A stretch of 64,000 nucleotides of DNA from CAJXJP01 sp964022365 (GTDB lineage: Bacteria; Patescibacteriota; Gracilibacteria; BD1-5; UBA6164), in contig CAXHZN010000006.1 in NCBI GenBank assembly GCA_964022365.1, forward strand, positions 1 through 64,000, written 5' to 3'. Shown here in pieces: positions 11,745 to 22,912 of this stretch (position 1 is its first letter; each line of letters starts with the position of its first letter). The position numbers were made by a program, and so were the translations under genes. The notes under the pieces were generated by a model. That model had not been told where the DNA came from, did not search any database, and saw only the letters and a program-made list of their open reading frames with translations.

Positions 11745-13472
11745 ATGAAAATAAAATCAATTATTAGCATTTTAGTCATTCTTGTGATTGGAATAATTAT
11801 ATTAAGTTGCAAACAGTATTTTTTCTGAGGAAAAAATACTGATTTTGTCGTTTTACCACATCATAATTTAACCTATCAAGCTCTTGATTCATATTATGAA
11901 AAATTATGAGAAAAAAAATATAAAAATATAGTAATTATTTCACCAAATCATTTTGCAACAGGGAATAATAAAATGCAAAGTTTTCAATATAATGCAAAAT
12001 ATTGTTTTCAAAAATTTTGTGTAAATGGAAAAAAATTTCCAGACTATAAACAAGCAGAATTTCAGTTTGATTTTTCAACTAAAGTAGACAAAAACACCTA
12101 TAAAATTTATGAACATTGAGTAGGGACACATTTTGAATATATTTCAAAATATATGCCAAAAACCGATGTGTATGCACTGGTTGTACAAAGAGAATATTCT
12201 GATTTTTCGAATGCTGAAAATGTTATTAATTTTTTAGAACAACAGGAATTTAACTCAAATACACTGTTTATTGCTTCAGTTGATTTTTCACATCATGTCG
12301 AAGAAAATTTTGCAAAAATTCATGATTATAAAACGGTATTTGAAATGACAAATGGAAATTTTGAAAACCTTGAAGTGGATTGCGCGAGTTGTTTATATAT
12401 TCAAAAAAAACTCGCTGACAACTATTGAAAAAAATATTTTTCCTTTACTAATCGTACAAGTGTTAATACTTTACTTTCAAAAAATACAAATAATGAAAAT
12501 ACTTCTCATATTTTTTGAGAATATGTTTCACAAAAACCACAAAATAATTTTGCTGTATTAGATGATTATATTTCTGTAGGATTAGATAAAAATTTTGCTT
12601 CATGAGGATTAGTTACAGGTATGTTTTTTTGAGATTTTAACTTCGCTGATAGATGATACGCAGAAATCGTCCGCAGGGAAAAAGCAACTCCTCAAGAGCT
12701 GTTAGATATATTTGCCAAGGAGGAAAAATCGGAATTATTTTGAAATAAATATATTCACACAAAATTATCAAGTTTTGATTTTGTTTCAGCAAACCTAGAA
12801 ACTTCTGTCTATAATAATGTCAATGATTGTCAATATTCACAAAAAAATATTGTATTAAAAACACAAGATAAATATCTTAAATATTTTAAACAAATTTGAA
12901 TTTCTCATGTTTCTCTCGCAAATAATCATAGTTATGATTGTGGAGAAATATGATTTGAGGCTACAAAAAAATATCTCAGTGAAAATAATATTTCTTATTT
13001 TTGAGATGGGAGAAAAAAAGAATCAAATATTTTGCTGCAAGAAATAAACGGTCAAAAAATAGCGTTTGTTTGATTTAATGATACATCATATCAAGTGGAT
13101 TGGGATAATAAATATAAAAAAATACGTGAATTACACGATGAAGATTATTTTATTATTGTAAATATTCACTGGGGAAATGAGTATGAAACACAAAATAATT
13201 CTAGACAAAAGTTTCTTGCTGAAAAATTTGTAGAAAATTGAGCAGATCTCATTATCTGACACCATCCTCATGTGGTTCAAAATTATGAAATAATTGATTG
13301 AGTTCCGGTATTTTATTCATTAGGAAATTTCTTTTTTGATCAACCAATGCAAGAAACACTTAAATGAATGTGAGTATTTTTTGTATTAGAATGAAATATG
13401 CTTAAAATAAAGCCAATCTATTTGTATAGAGATTCTAAATTTATGAAGATTCAATATTTTTCTAACCAATAA
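11745..13472 (+). CDS. Memo-like domain fused to CapA-like phosphoesterase domain
   Basis: A 575-residue exported protein. After an N-terminal membrane anchor or lipoprotein signal (LSC near residue 21), residues about 35-230 match the Memo / AmmeMemoRadiSam B fold: LPHHNLTYQALDSYY, IIISPNHF, EHGVGTHFEYI and ASVDFSHH supply the metal-ligand histidines. Residues about 270-560 match the CapA/PgsA capsule-synthesis metallophosphoesterase family: SANLETSV, SLANNHSYDCGE, NIHWGNEYE, IGHHPHVVQNYE and YSLGNFFFDQ. Memo proteins are metal oxidoreductase- or extradiol dioxygenase-like; CapA acts in poly-gamma-glutamate or capsule metabolism. The combined function is unknown, probably envelope polymer processing. 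Translationally linked to its neighbours by gaps of 1-2 bases. Confidence 0.85.
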
Positions 13473-13474
13473 TT

Positions 13475-14506
13475 ATGATAAGATTTATAGTTATTTTACT
13501 TATAAATATTTGTGTAAGTTTTTTGATGATATATTATTTTGTATTATCAAAAAGTGTTATTTTAGAGGAGTGAGTAAATATTTCTCAAGATATTTTTCGT
13601 AGTGAATCAAAAATATTATTGTCAGAAAATTCACATCTGACATGAGATATTTCTTTAGAAAAATGAGAAATTATTTTAAAACAAAATGCAAAAATCTCAG
13701 GAAATATAATTTTAGAATCTGGGAAAATTATTCTTGAAAATTGAGCCGAAATTCACGGAAATATTCAAACAAAATGAGAAATAATTCTAGAAGAAAATGC
13801 AAAAATAAATTGAAATATTTCAAAATATTCTCAACTAAAAAAACATTCAAATTCTGAAATTTCTTGAGAAAAACCAAATCTTTTTATTACCACAAATTAT
13901 CCAGAGTTTCTGAAATATTTTGATGTACTTCCTCAAAAACACAAAGAAGCATTTGGCTATATATTTATCACTTCTCATAATATGGATATTCGTTGAGAAG
14001 AGAAAAAACCAGAAGAATATTTTCAAAATATTTTTGTCTATAAAGATAATTCACTCCAAGAATTACAAATTACTAATGAAGATGAAAAAATAAAAAAATT
14101 ATTCGCGCAAGCAAATAAATATATAAATATTATTCCAGAAAGAAATATTTGAAGATTTTGAGTCTGATTTGTAACTAAAAACTATGCAAATGACAAAAAT
14201 TTTGCTGATATGTATTTGAGTTCATATGCTTTATCTTCAACTCTTTTTATGCATGAAACAGGTCATATTTTAGATTATAAATATGCCTACATCGACTATC
14301 ATAATCCAGATTATCCTTATCCTAATAGAGAATCTGCTATCACTGAATATGGAGAATTTCACAAATGAGAAGACTTTGCCGAAGCCTACAGATATTATGT
14401 TTTACACAGAGATTCATTTATAAAAAAAATAGAAGAAAATCCAATCAGACAAGAAAAATACGATTATCTCAAACAATATGTTTTTGATGGAAAAGAATAT
14501 AATTAA
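13475..14506 (+). CDS. Exported zinc metallopeptidase-like protein with bactofilin-like repeats
   Basis: A 343-residue protein with an N-terminal anchor. Residues about 30-125 are short hexapeptide-like repeats of the type ISGNIILESGKIILENGAE and HGNIQTKGEIILEENAK, which resemble bactofilin or left-handed beta-helix rungs. A second domain (about 150-343) has HETGH, a zinc-binding HExxH motif, and downstream GEDFAEAYRYY, where the Glu probably gives the third ligand as in lethal-factor-like gluzincins. Such a domain would hydrolyse peptide bonds outside the cytoplasm. The coupling of a polymer-forming type scaffold with a protease is unusual. Third gene of the operon, 2 bases after the Memo-CapA gene. 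Confidence 0.8.
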
Positions 14507-14518
14507 TAATAAAAAACG

Positions 14519-15130
14519 ATGAAAAAAATAATCTCTTGAATAATAATTTTAGTGTTTTTAGTAATATTTTCATTTTTTTGGAATAAATATAATTGAGCAA
14601 AAAATATTTCAGAATTTATTCCAAAAAATAATACGGTTGAAGTAACGCAATACGTAGATGAATTTGAGAAAAAACTCAGAGAGGATTATCCTGAAACTTG
14701 GATTGAAATACAAGATTTTAAGTTTAATAATATCTCTCTTCGATTTGCTCATGTTTTTTATGGAAAAACTTTTGTATGTACAAGTTGAAAACTATTTGCT
14801 GAGTATAAATGAGAAATTCAAAAAATTTATTCCCATGATATTGCCGATAGTCCTATTACTCCTTGCACATTTAATGTAGAAAAAACTGATGATGAAGAAA
14901 TTTTTCTGATAGATTTTTGTTTAGCTCCAGGTTGATGAAGTGGAGAATGTCTTGGACAAGAAATGTATTATAATTTTATTGAGAAAACTTGGAAAAAATG
15001 AAAATTATTTTATCCACAATATTCTAATGGTCTATTTGAGAAAACTGAAGTTACTTCTGATAATTTAAATTTTGAATCATTTCATGCTTATGCAAGAGTA
15101 TTTTTAGAAGATTTATGAATATTTGAATAA
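14519..15130 (+). CDS. Exported protein of unknown function
   Basis: A 203-residue protein with an N-terminal signal anchor (hydrophobic residues 4-22) and a small folded domain with four to five Cys (VCTSGK, TPCTF, FCLAPGGGSGECLG), so disulfides are likely if it is exported. No known family recognised. It sits 12 bases after the metallopeptidase-like gene and 11 bases before the next gene, so it is part of the same operon. Confidence 0.7.
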
Positions 15131-15141
15131 TTAATAATAAT

Positions 15142-16281
15142 ATGAAAAAAATAATTTTAATTCCTAGTTTATTTATTATTACTATTGTTGCTTGAATATT
15201 TATACATATTCAAAATAATAAATTTTTAATTCCACAAAATGGAATAGTAGAACTATCAGGTAGAATATATGATATAAATAAAATTTGAAAAATCAGTGCA
15301 TGAGAATTTGATTCTGCAAAATTAATTTCAAGAAGTTATGTTTGAATTGGTTGATTATCATGAGATTTCATTTTACGTGAAAACTATGGGTGGTGAGAAA
15401 AACCTGAAACACTTATGAGAGGTCTTCGTATAGAATTTAATCCTGATAATGTTTGATCATTAGTAGATAATTCTCATTGAAATCTTTCTCATGATGCTTT
15501 TAATTCTTGGTTTAAAAGATTTTCCACAAAGTATTATTTTATTGAAAATTCTTTGGCTAAAATAGAAAAATGTCAAAAAAAATCATGTTATGTTTGGGAA
15601 ATACATTTAGTGAGTCCTCAAAATAAAAACGAACTCATGAAAATTGCATGAAAAATATCTCAAGAAAATATAGTCAAAGATGTAAAATTCATCTGAAATG
15701 CCAGTCTCTATACAAATAGCGTTGAAAAAATTTGAGAGGTACTAAGAAAATGAATAATTAAAATATGAGAGACTGAATATAATTTAGATAAAATTGACGA
15801 AATAAAACCCATTAGTACTCAATGAAGATGATTTGATTATGATTACTCTGGATATTGATTAGGAGTATATAATTATAAAACACGTAAAGTTGAGACTACT
15901 GCCGAAGAAAAAGAAAAATTTTTAGAGATGTGATATCCAAAATCATTCAACATTGCTGTATGGGTTAATATTGATGATGAAAATTATTCAGCTTTTAATA
16001 CAATTTATATAACTTTTGATAAACATAAAATTTTTAATGATGGATGAGATGGATGGTCAAAAATCAAATTTCATAATTGGTTTAAGAAATTTAATTTAGA
16101 TTATGTAGTGTTATCTAAATGAACAACCAACTGTGAAGGGAAATATTGTGACCAGTGGGAAATTTATCTTCCAGATGCAACTAAATACGAAACAACAAAA
16201 TTCCTGATGGAAATAAATCAAGAAGATATTATAAAAAAAGCTTCTTCAGATATAATAAATCATGATTATATAAATAATTAA
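15142..16281 (+). CDS. Exported protein with internal duplication, unknown function
   Basis: A 379-residue protein with an N-terminal membrane anchor. Two related halves are visible: FNSWFKRFSTKYYFIENS with CQKKSCYVWEIHL (about residues 115-155), and FHNWFKKFNLDYVVLSKG with CEGKYCDQWEIYL (about 312-355), each followed by a helix about residues IAGKISQENIVKDV or INQEDIIKKAS. The paired Cys suggests a disulfide in each repeat. Family not recognised. Last gene of the five-gene operon, followed by a clear terminator. Confidence 0.72.
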
Positions 16282-16285
16282 AAAT

Positions 16286-16312
16286 AAAAATCCAAAATAA
16301 TTTTTGGATTTT
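16286..16312 (+). terminator. Terminator of the exported-protein operon
   Basis: AAAAATCCAAAA and TTTTGGATTTTT form a stem around a short TAAT loop, 5 bases after the last stop codon. Confidence 0.75.
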
Positions 16313-16370
16313 TATTTTGCTAAAATTTTATTTTAGTATATATTTTGTATATAAAAATTAAATAAAACTT

Positions 16371-17069
16371 ATGAGGAAAAATTTTTTAAAAACTATTTAT
16401 TTTAATGAAATAAATTCTGATACTTCTCAAGACGAAAATTATATAAAAAATATTGATATTTTTAAGAATATTACAGAATTTCATTTTGAAGAATCAATTA
16501 CGTATTTTGTATGAGAAAATGGCTCAGGTAAATCAACTCTGCTTGAAAATATAGCAACAACTTTTGGATTTAATAAAGAGTGATGAACAAAAAATTCTCT
16601 TTTTCAAACCAACGATATTGATAATAAATCAAACAATTGGTTACAATTGTCTTGGCAACCACAAAAATTTTTATCTGGATTTTTCTTCCGTTGAGAATCA
16701 GTGTATAATTTTATAAATTATCAAGAATCAATTTGATGATTCAACGCGTATGGATGAGAACACTTGCATACAATGTCACATGGACAACAATTTATAAGAA
16801 TTTTAGAAAGTTTAATGGATAAAGTATGATTTTATATATTTGATGAAATAGAATCGGCACTTTCACCAGAAAATCAACTTAAAGCTATTGAAATAATCAA
16901 ATATATGGCAAAAAATGGATCTCAATTTATTATTGCGACCCATTCTCCGATTATTTTGAGTATAAAGAAAAATTCTCAAATAGTATCTTTTGATTATGGA
17001 TATATTCATGAAGTTGATTATGATTTGGTTCCTTGCGTAGATATGTATCGTAGAGTTTTAAAAAAGTAA
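16371..17069 (+). CDS. AAA/ABC-type ATPase (SMC-like fold, AAA_21 kind)
   Basis: A 232-residue stand-alone nucleotide-binding domain. Walker A GENGSGKST is at about residues 49-57, the signature-like MSHGQQ at about 134, Walker B GFYIFDEIESALSP at about 152-165 and a switch His in ATHSP at about 187. These are the features of cytoplasmic ABC/AAA_21 ATPases related to RecF/SMC heads or putative toxin-antitoxin and phage-defence ATPases. No membrane partner is adjacent, so a transport role is not supported. Its own promoter is probable because a terminator precedes it. Confidence 0.85.
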
Positions 17070-17136
17070 TTTTTAAAGTTTACATTTACTATTATTCAAT
17101 ACAATTAATCTAAGAAATTAATCATAAATAAAAAAT

Positions 17137-19014
17137 ATGAACAAAGAAACGATGGAAAAAAATATACAAATATTTTTAAATTACTATAAAGCAAAGCAAT
17201 CTGAGCTCAATGGTTTAGAAAATGGAATAAAAAATGAAGGAATATCAAGAGATATCCTGGACTCATTTCTATGATTTTTAGAAATCCCAGCAGATGAAGA
17301 ATCTCGCTATGCAGCATATATGCGTTTATGAATGCTGAAAGAAGATTCGCTGAAACTTGTACTCGAAAAACAAGGTTTAGACGAAGATCAAATAGCAGAA
17401 GTTTTATATGAAGCATTTATTTTTGTAAAAAATTATCACTCAGATATTTTTGAAGAAATTATTGAATTTGCTCAAGACGAACAATTATTTCCACAATTTT
17501 ATATTCAAATTTTAAAATGAGTTCAAAATGTTTGAGAAGCATTTAGTGATTATTTTATCGCTTGGCATTCACATATTATTAATGGTGTAAATAAATTTTT
17601 AGAAGACAAATTTGATAATAATTCTGAAGAAATTTTTGCATATTTACAAGAAAATAATTTAGGTGCTGATAAAATTGATTGAGTTTGTGTGGATAGAAGT
17701 TATTCAGCTCTGGTTCAAAAAGATGATGAATCACTAGAAATAGCGACGTATGCAAAAGCATTTCCTCAAGAAGTTGATGAAATAGCATTTGAACTAGATA
17801 AATTTATCACAAAATTATCAGTTTTAGAAGATGAAGTTTACAATAAAAAAGAAGCATATATTTCGTATTTAACTGCGATCAAAAATGCATTTTTAGAAGA
17901 AAATATCGATGAAGTTGTAGGAAAATGGAGAATAGCAGAAAAACTTTGGATGGAAATTGATACTCCATTTCAAATTGGTCATCCGATGGAATTTTATGAA
18001 GATAATTATAGAAAAGCTGTTGCTCCAGAATGGGATTTAAGAATCGTTGATACTTCACTTTTGGAATCAAAAGTTGAAGCAGATATGAGAAATATGTACG
18101 AACATTTTTATGACGATATAGGAAGATGTAAATATGAAAATTCATACAAATATTCTCTAGACAATATGAATAGAGTTCAACAATATATTTCTGCTCCAGT
18201 TTTATATTTTGGAGCTGAATTCACTGGATTATTTTCAGCACAAGTGGTTCCAAATGATGAAATAGTTTCCCAAGCACATGGAAAAAAGATTTTCGCTTTT
18301 CCTGGTTTTGTCCTCGAAAGTCAAAAATCTATTCCTGAAATGCAACTCACAAAAGATATTTTTCCAAAAGAATTTTTAGCAAGAAAAAATGAAATTGTAC
18401 AAAATCTCCCTCAAAGATATTTTGAAATTTATGATATAGAAACTATCGGTCACGAATTCTGACATACACTTTGGTTAGATTTAGATACAGAAAATCTGAT
18501 GAATTCATGAGGAAATTTCAAAAATATAGAAGAATTTAAAGCAACTGCAGGAGGATTAGTTGCGTATTTTGTGAAGTATTTAGGACTAACCCCACCTAAC
18601 CTCCCCTTAACAGGAGAGGAACATACAGAACTACAAAATGATATGCTCATTAAACATATTCTCAGAGCTGTAGGATTAATGAAATATAGAAAAATCATTG
18701 ATATTGTGCCATATTATTGTGAATCATTAATTCATTTAGAAATATTATTTGCTTCAAAAATTTTATCGTTTGATGGAGAAAAATTATCATATGATTTTAA
18801 TCAAGAAAATTTTGAAACCTTAGCAAAAAATTATATCTGAGCGTATAAAGATTTGATTTATACGTATCTAGAAAAACAAGATGCAGAAACATTTTTATTT
18901 CAATATACACTCAAAGAGGGAAAATATTTCTTACCAAAAAATGATGATGTAAGAAAATTCGTAGAATATTATTATGCGAAATATGAAAAAATGGGAAATC
19001 AAATAGCCGAATAA
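17137..19014 (+). CDS. HEFGH zinc metallopeptidase, dipeptidyl-peptidase III-like
   Basis: A 625-residue cytoplasmic protein without a signal. The zinc site HEFGH is at residues 439-443, followed by EEFKATAGGL at about 464, a spacing and sequence like the second motif (EECRA) of M49 dipeptidyl peptidases; the assignment to M49 is tentative because M49 has HELLGH. The N-terminal half is mainly helical. Residues about 483-498 (TPPNLPLTGEE) are encoded by a GC-rich palindromic repeat that has been inserted in frame; see the repeat entry at 18587. The same repeat type occurs elsewhere in the window. UGA codons are read as Gly here too, including the Gly of HEFGH. Confidence 0.8.
18587..18624 (+). 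repeat. Palindromic repeat, type II, inside a coding region
   Basis: CCCCACCTAACCTCCCCTT followed by AACAGGAGAGGAA. It matches the type II elements at 51010 and 52126 and is translated in frame as TPPNLPLTGEE within the metallopeptidase. The local GC content is far above its surroundings. Confidence 0.75.
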
Positions 19015-19018
19015 AAAA

Positions 19019-19045
19019 ATGAAAATCTTTAAAAGATTTTCATTT
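19019..19045. terminator. Bidirectional terminator between convergent genes
   Basis: ATGAAAATCTTT and AAAGATTTTCAT form a stem with T and A tails on either side; it lies between the metallopeptidase and the M48-like gene. Confidence 0.7.
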
Positions 19046-19047
19046 TT

Positions 19048-19853
19048 TTATTTTTCATATGTAAAATCGCTACATTCTCAATCAAACTGAGCACTTTGTT
19101 TTATAGTATCGATTCTCGATTGATTGCTCGGATGAGAGGATAAAAACTGTGTCATTGTACTATCTGGAGCTAAACTTCTTTCAAAAAATCATACAGCACA
19201 ATTGAGATTTAATTCCAGTAATTTAATAAATCAATTCCTCAAATATCAGCTTTTTTTTCTGTGACTTGAGAAGAGTAATTTCCTGAAATATTTCATAATG
19301 ATATACCACTAAAACCAGTATCTAAGCCAAGAGAGACAAGTACAAAACGAAATGGTAATTCTTTTGATACACGTACTAACACATCTCTATTTTCAATATG
19401 TGCGACCTCATGTCATATAATAAATATTAATTCTTCTTCATACTTTATTTCGTCGAGTAATCACTGTGTCACGTAAATAATCGCTCCAGGAAGGGCATAT
19501 GCATTTGCTTCTGTATCATCAGTTATATAAATTTCATATGGTATTTCAAATTTGTGAGATAATTTTGATATATCTAATTTTTCTGATGTTTCAAAAAATC
19601 ATGTGAATAATTTTTTTTCTTCTTCTATCGATAGAGATTTCACTAAAAATCAACTCAGTATTAATAAAAGAATATAACTTCAAACAATAAATCAGATGAC
19701 TAAAAGTATCATTCTTCCAAGCCGTTTAAAATCTGGCTTGAGGGGAGAAGCTTCATTCACTTCTATTGGTAATTCTATTTCTTTCAAATTTTTATTTTTT
19801 AAAAATATATTTATTTGTGATATTTTATTATTTTTAGTATACTCATAATACAT
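19048..19853 (-). pseudogene. M48-family membrane metallopeptidase, frameshifted
   Basis: The frame starting at ATG 19851-19853 (or 19875-19877) gives a membrane segment (MILLVIGFIVGSYILLL), then EANAYALPG, the zinc motif IIGHEVAH, and EKKAD, the third-ligand region of Ste24/HtpX-like peptidases. This frame stops at TAA 19209-19211. The expected C-terminal part (CAVGFFERSLAPDSTMTQF, SSHPSNQSRIDTI) continues in the -1 frame to TAA 19048-19050. The switch lies near 19212-19240 in AT-rich sequence. Either the gene has lost one base or gained two, or there is a sequencing error; no classical slippery heptamer was seen. All catalytic residues are upstream of the shift, so a truncated protein might keep activity. 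Confidence 0.75.
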
Positions 19854-19875
19854 TAATAATAAATATAATTTATTC

Positions 19876-22380
19876 ATGAAAATACAAACACATTGCACAC
19901 ACTGCCAAAAAGAATATAATCTAGATTTTGAACTGATCGGAAGAAAAGCAAAATGTAGTCAATGTTGAGAACAATTTATTATCCAAGAAGATACAAATTC
20001 TCAGCCAGAAAATACAGAAAAAAAAGTTGTTGAAAAATCTCCTGATGTTGAAATAAAACCAAATAAAATGAGTTTTATGGTATTACACACCTGAGGAATA
20101 ATTTTATTTTTTGTGACTCTATGTGCAGTTTTTGCAAATATTTTTATTGGAGGAATATTTTTACTGCTGACTTTGGTGAGTTATTATTTTAGATTTGTTA
20201 CCTATAAAAAATCATTTTTCACCATTACAGACAGAAAAATAATTTATAAAACTGGGACTATTCTCACTGATAATACGGTTGAAGTCAATCTCGACAAAAT
20301 TACATTGGTAAAATCAAGACTCGGTTTTATCCAAAATAAATTGTTTAAAACAGGGAGTTTATTAGTAAAAACTGCTGGGTCGAGTAATTCAAAAGTTCAT
20401 TTTTTTCATATCAACGAAACTATGGAAATTTATGAAGAGTTACAAAATAGAATGAAAAAAAATGGATTTCATCTGCAAAAAGATCAACTCGTTCAAACAG
20501 CTAAACCTCACGCTCTTGGTGTATTTTGAGAATTAGGATCAAAAATATTATCTGCAGGTTTAGTTATAATATACTTTATTTGGTCAGCCATTGGTTCACT
20601 ATCGATATTACCAGGTTTAGACTCACTGGTAACAGCTGCAGCTGTATTAATTTGAGTGTATATAGCTATTGTAATATTTTTTCTCACTGTGAGTTATCTA
20701 GATTTAAAGAGAAGAAAATATGAAGTATTTAGTGATAGTATTTTTTACTCAGAATGATTTTTGACAAAAAATTATGCATTTATCCCAATGGAAAATATTT
20801 CTGATACACAAAACACTCAAAGTTTTTTATCAAAAGTATTATGAATCCACGATGTAGAAATCAGTTCTGGATGAGCAAGTAATAAAGTAGTATTTAAAAA
20901 TATGCTTTGAGGTGAAAAAATGATGGAATCAATCAAATATCTCAAAGATAAAACTATCATGTGAACAAAAGATGAAATTGCATGAGAAGTAAAAAAACAA
21001 TCATTAATAAATTTTAAAGATAAAATAGAAGAACCTCTTGATTTCGACAGAAATTTTACTGGAGAATACAAAATGGATATTGCCAGATCAATGGCAGGAA
21101 TTATGCTTATGGTTCTTATTTTATCACCACTTTTATTTTTTTCTGGAGAAACACTTTTTGTAATTTTTATCATTATTATTCCAGCTATTATAAAAGTAGC
21201 TATTGCAGTTATTGCTACAAAATTTCAAGTTACTGGATCAAGTGTAGAATATAAATATGATTTTTTAACCCATAAACAAAATTCGTTTTCAGTAGAAAAA
21301 ATCACAAAAGTTACGATTATAGAAACACTTATCGATAAATTATTTAAAACCTGTACGATTAAATTTTATTCTATTGGTTCTGGTAGCGCAATTGTATTTA
21401 AAAATATTAAAAAATCTGATGATTTATATGAAAAATTATTAGCAAAAGTTTGAATTTACACATCTCAAGATTATAAATCAATTCCAACAAAATTTAATAT
21501 AATTGAATATATAAAAGCTCATATTTTTTCTTCAATATTTATAGCTGTACTGGTAATTTTCGGGTGAATATTAACTATGTATCATATTGCTTTTGCTGGT
21601 TTATCATTGTTGATTTTAATATTATTTTTCTGATGCATTGCGTATAAAAAATTATTTTATAGTGCAAAATTTTATCAAAATAAATTATTTAAAGAATTTA
21701 TTCAACTCAATACTTGAATATTTATACAATCAAGAGAATTTGCATTATACAGACATATTAAATCTACACATTCTACGAAAAATGTTGCCACACAAGTAGG
21801 GAATATTTCATTAAATGTAGCAGGGGAACAAATGCAAGATACAAAATCGAGAAAAAAAATCGAACTATCTCAAATATTTACTTCAAACTCAATTGTGTTA
21901 CATTATGTTGTAAATGTCCAAAGTATAGTAGATTCATTTGATACTATTTTTCTAGCAGAAAAAGTTGATTCAACTGAGTTACTCTCATCAAAACAAGATA
22001 TAAAAAATACCTTTGTTGTCACGCTTCCACTTATAATTATCTGATTTTTATTTCTTGGATTTTCAACAAATGGAATCATTGTATTAAGTCTATTTATTAT
22101 TTTTGCACTTATTTTTGCTTGTATTATTTGGTATATAAAAACTATCAAATATAGCTTTCAAAATCATAGAGTACTATTTTCATCATGAATTTTCTACAAA
22201 AAAATGCTTTCAATTCCATATATTCGTTTTAATTTTATTGAAAATGATACTGGTTTTGTAAATAAAATTTGTAAAAATGGGAATGTAGGAATTTTTACTA
22301 TTTGAAGTGGGAAAAAAGAATTAAATATGAAAAATATTTCAAATTATTCTCAAGTATATGATTTGATTAACAAAGATTAA
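19876..22380 (+). CDS. Large membrane protein with zinc ribbon and several bPH2 (YdbS/YdbT-like) domains
   Basis: An 834-residue protein. Residues 1-40 are a small zinc ribbon (CTHCQKEY ... CSQC). Then pairs of transmembrane helices alternate with beta-rich bacterial pleckstrin-like (bPH2) modules: about residues 105-190 (KKSFFTITDRKIIYKTG), 280-355 (KRRKYEVFSDSIFYSEG), 440-520 (ATKFQVTGSSVEYKYDF) and 735-825 (IKYSFQNHRVLFSSGIFYK). Known YdbS/YdbT proteins have two or three such modules; four with an added ribbon is long. Function is unknown; bPH2 proteins are linked to envelope stress. Its start codon overlaps the divergent M48-like region, so the two regulatory regions overlap. Confidence 0.82.
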
Positions 22381-22391
22381 TTCTCACTAAA

Positions 22392-22412
22392 AAAGCACCT
22401 AATAGGTGCTTT
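22392..22412. terminator. Bidirectional terminator
   Basis: AAAGCACCTAATAGGTGCTTT with T and A runs. It lies between two convergent genes and contains the stop codon of the minus-strand gene. Confidence 0.8.
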
Positions 22413-22770
22413 TTTTATTTGCAAAACGTTCATACAAGTGTCTTTGTAAAACATTTTGCCAATCACTACAATCAAATTTATGTAATTCAATTCTGATTGC
22501 TTCATCATCATTTTCAATAATAATACGATCTGCCTTTAAATATGAAATAAACCCATATTTTTTACCAGATAATATAAACTCAAAATAGATTTCATCGTAA
22601 TGGTTTTCTTGAAAGATAATTTGATTTTCAATATCGTTTCTTTTAAAAAAAACGCATAAAGTCATAAAATATTCTTCCCAGATATTCATATTTTTTTCTT
22701 CTGCTGCCCTTTGATTGTATATTTCTAATACAATAGATTCAGGTAAAAAATAATAGATAAATAGTAACAT
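22399..22770 (-). CDS. Small protein of unknown function, probably acquired
   Basis: A 123-residue protein with a hydrophobic N-terminus (MLLFIYYFLPESIVL) and a mixed charged remainder. It ends with TAG and has no in-frame UGA. A clear Shine-Dalgarno motif (GAGGG) lies 7 bases before the ATG, in contrast to most genes of this window. No family recognised. The lack of UGA and the leader point to a gene from a standard-code donor, but the protein is short and the inference is moderate. Confidence 0.65.
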   Translation of the reverse strand: MLLFIYYFLPESIVLEIYNQRAAEEKNMNIWEEYFMTLCVFFKRNDIENQIIFQENHYDEIYFEFILSGKKYGFISYLKADRIIIENDDEAIRIELHKFDCSDWQNVLQRHLYERFANKKSTY

Positions 22771-22855
22771 AAAAATCCCTCATTTGTTATTTCTATAATT
22801 TCATAATAAATAAAAAATAAGTTTAGTCAATTTATTAAAAATAAACAAAATAAAA

Positions 22856-22880
22856 AATCCCAGCAATGCTGAGATTTCTT
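22856..22880 (-). terminator. Terminator of the 28-residue ORF
   Basis: AAATC-CAGC-AAT-GCTG-GATTT stem with T-rich tails in both directions, downstream of the minus-strand small gene. Confidence 0.6.
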
Positions 22881-22912
22881 TTTTTAAAATAAAACACGCT
22901 TGGTTTTAATTT

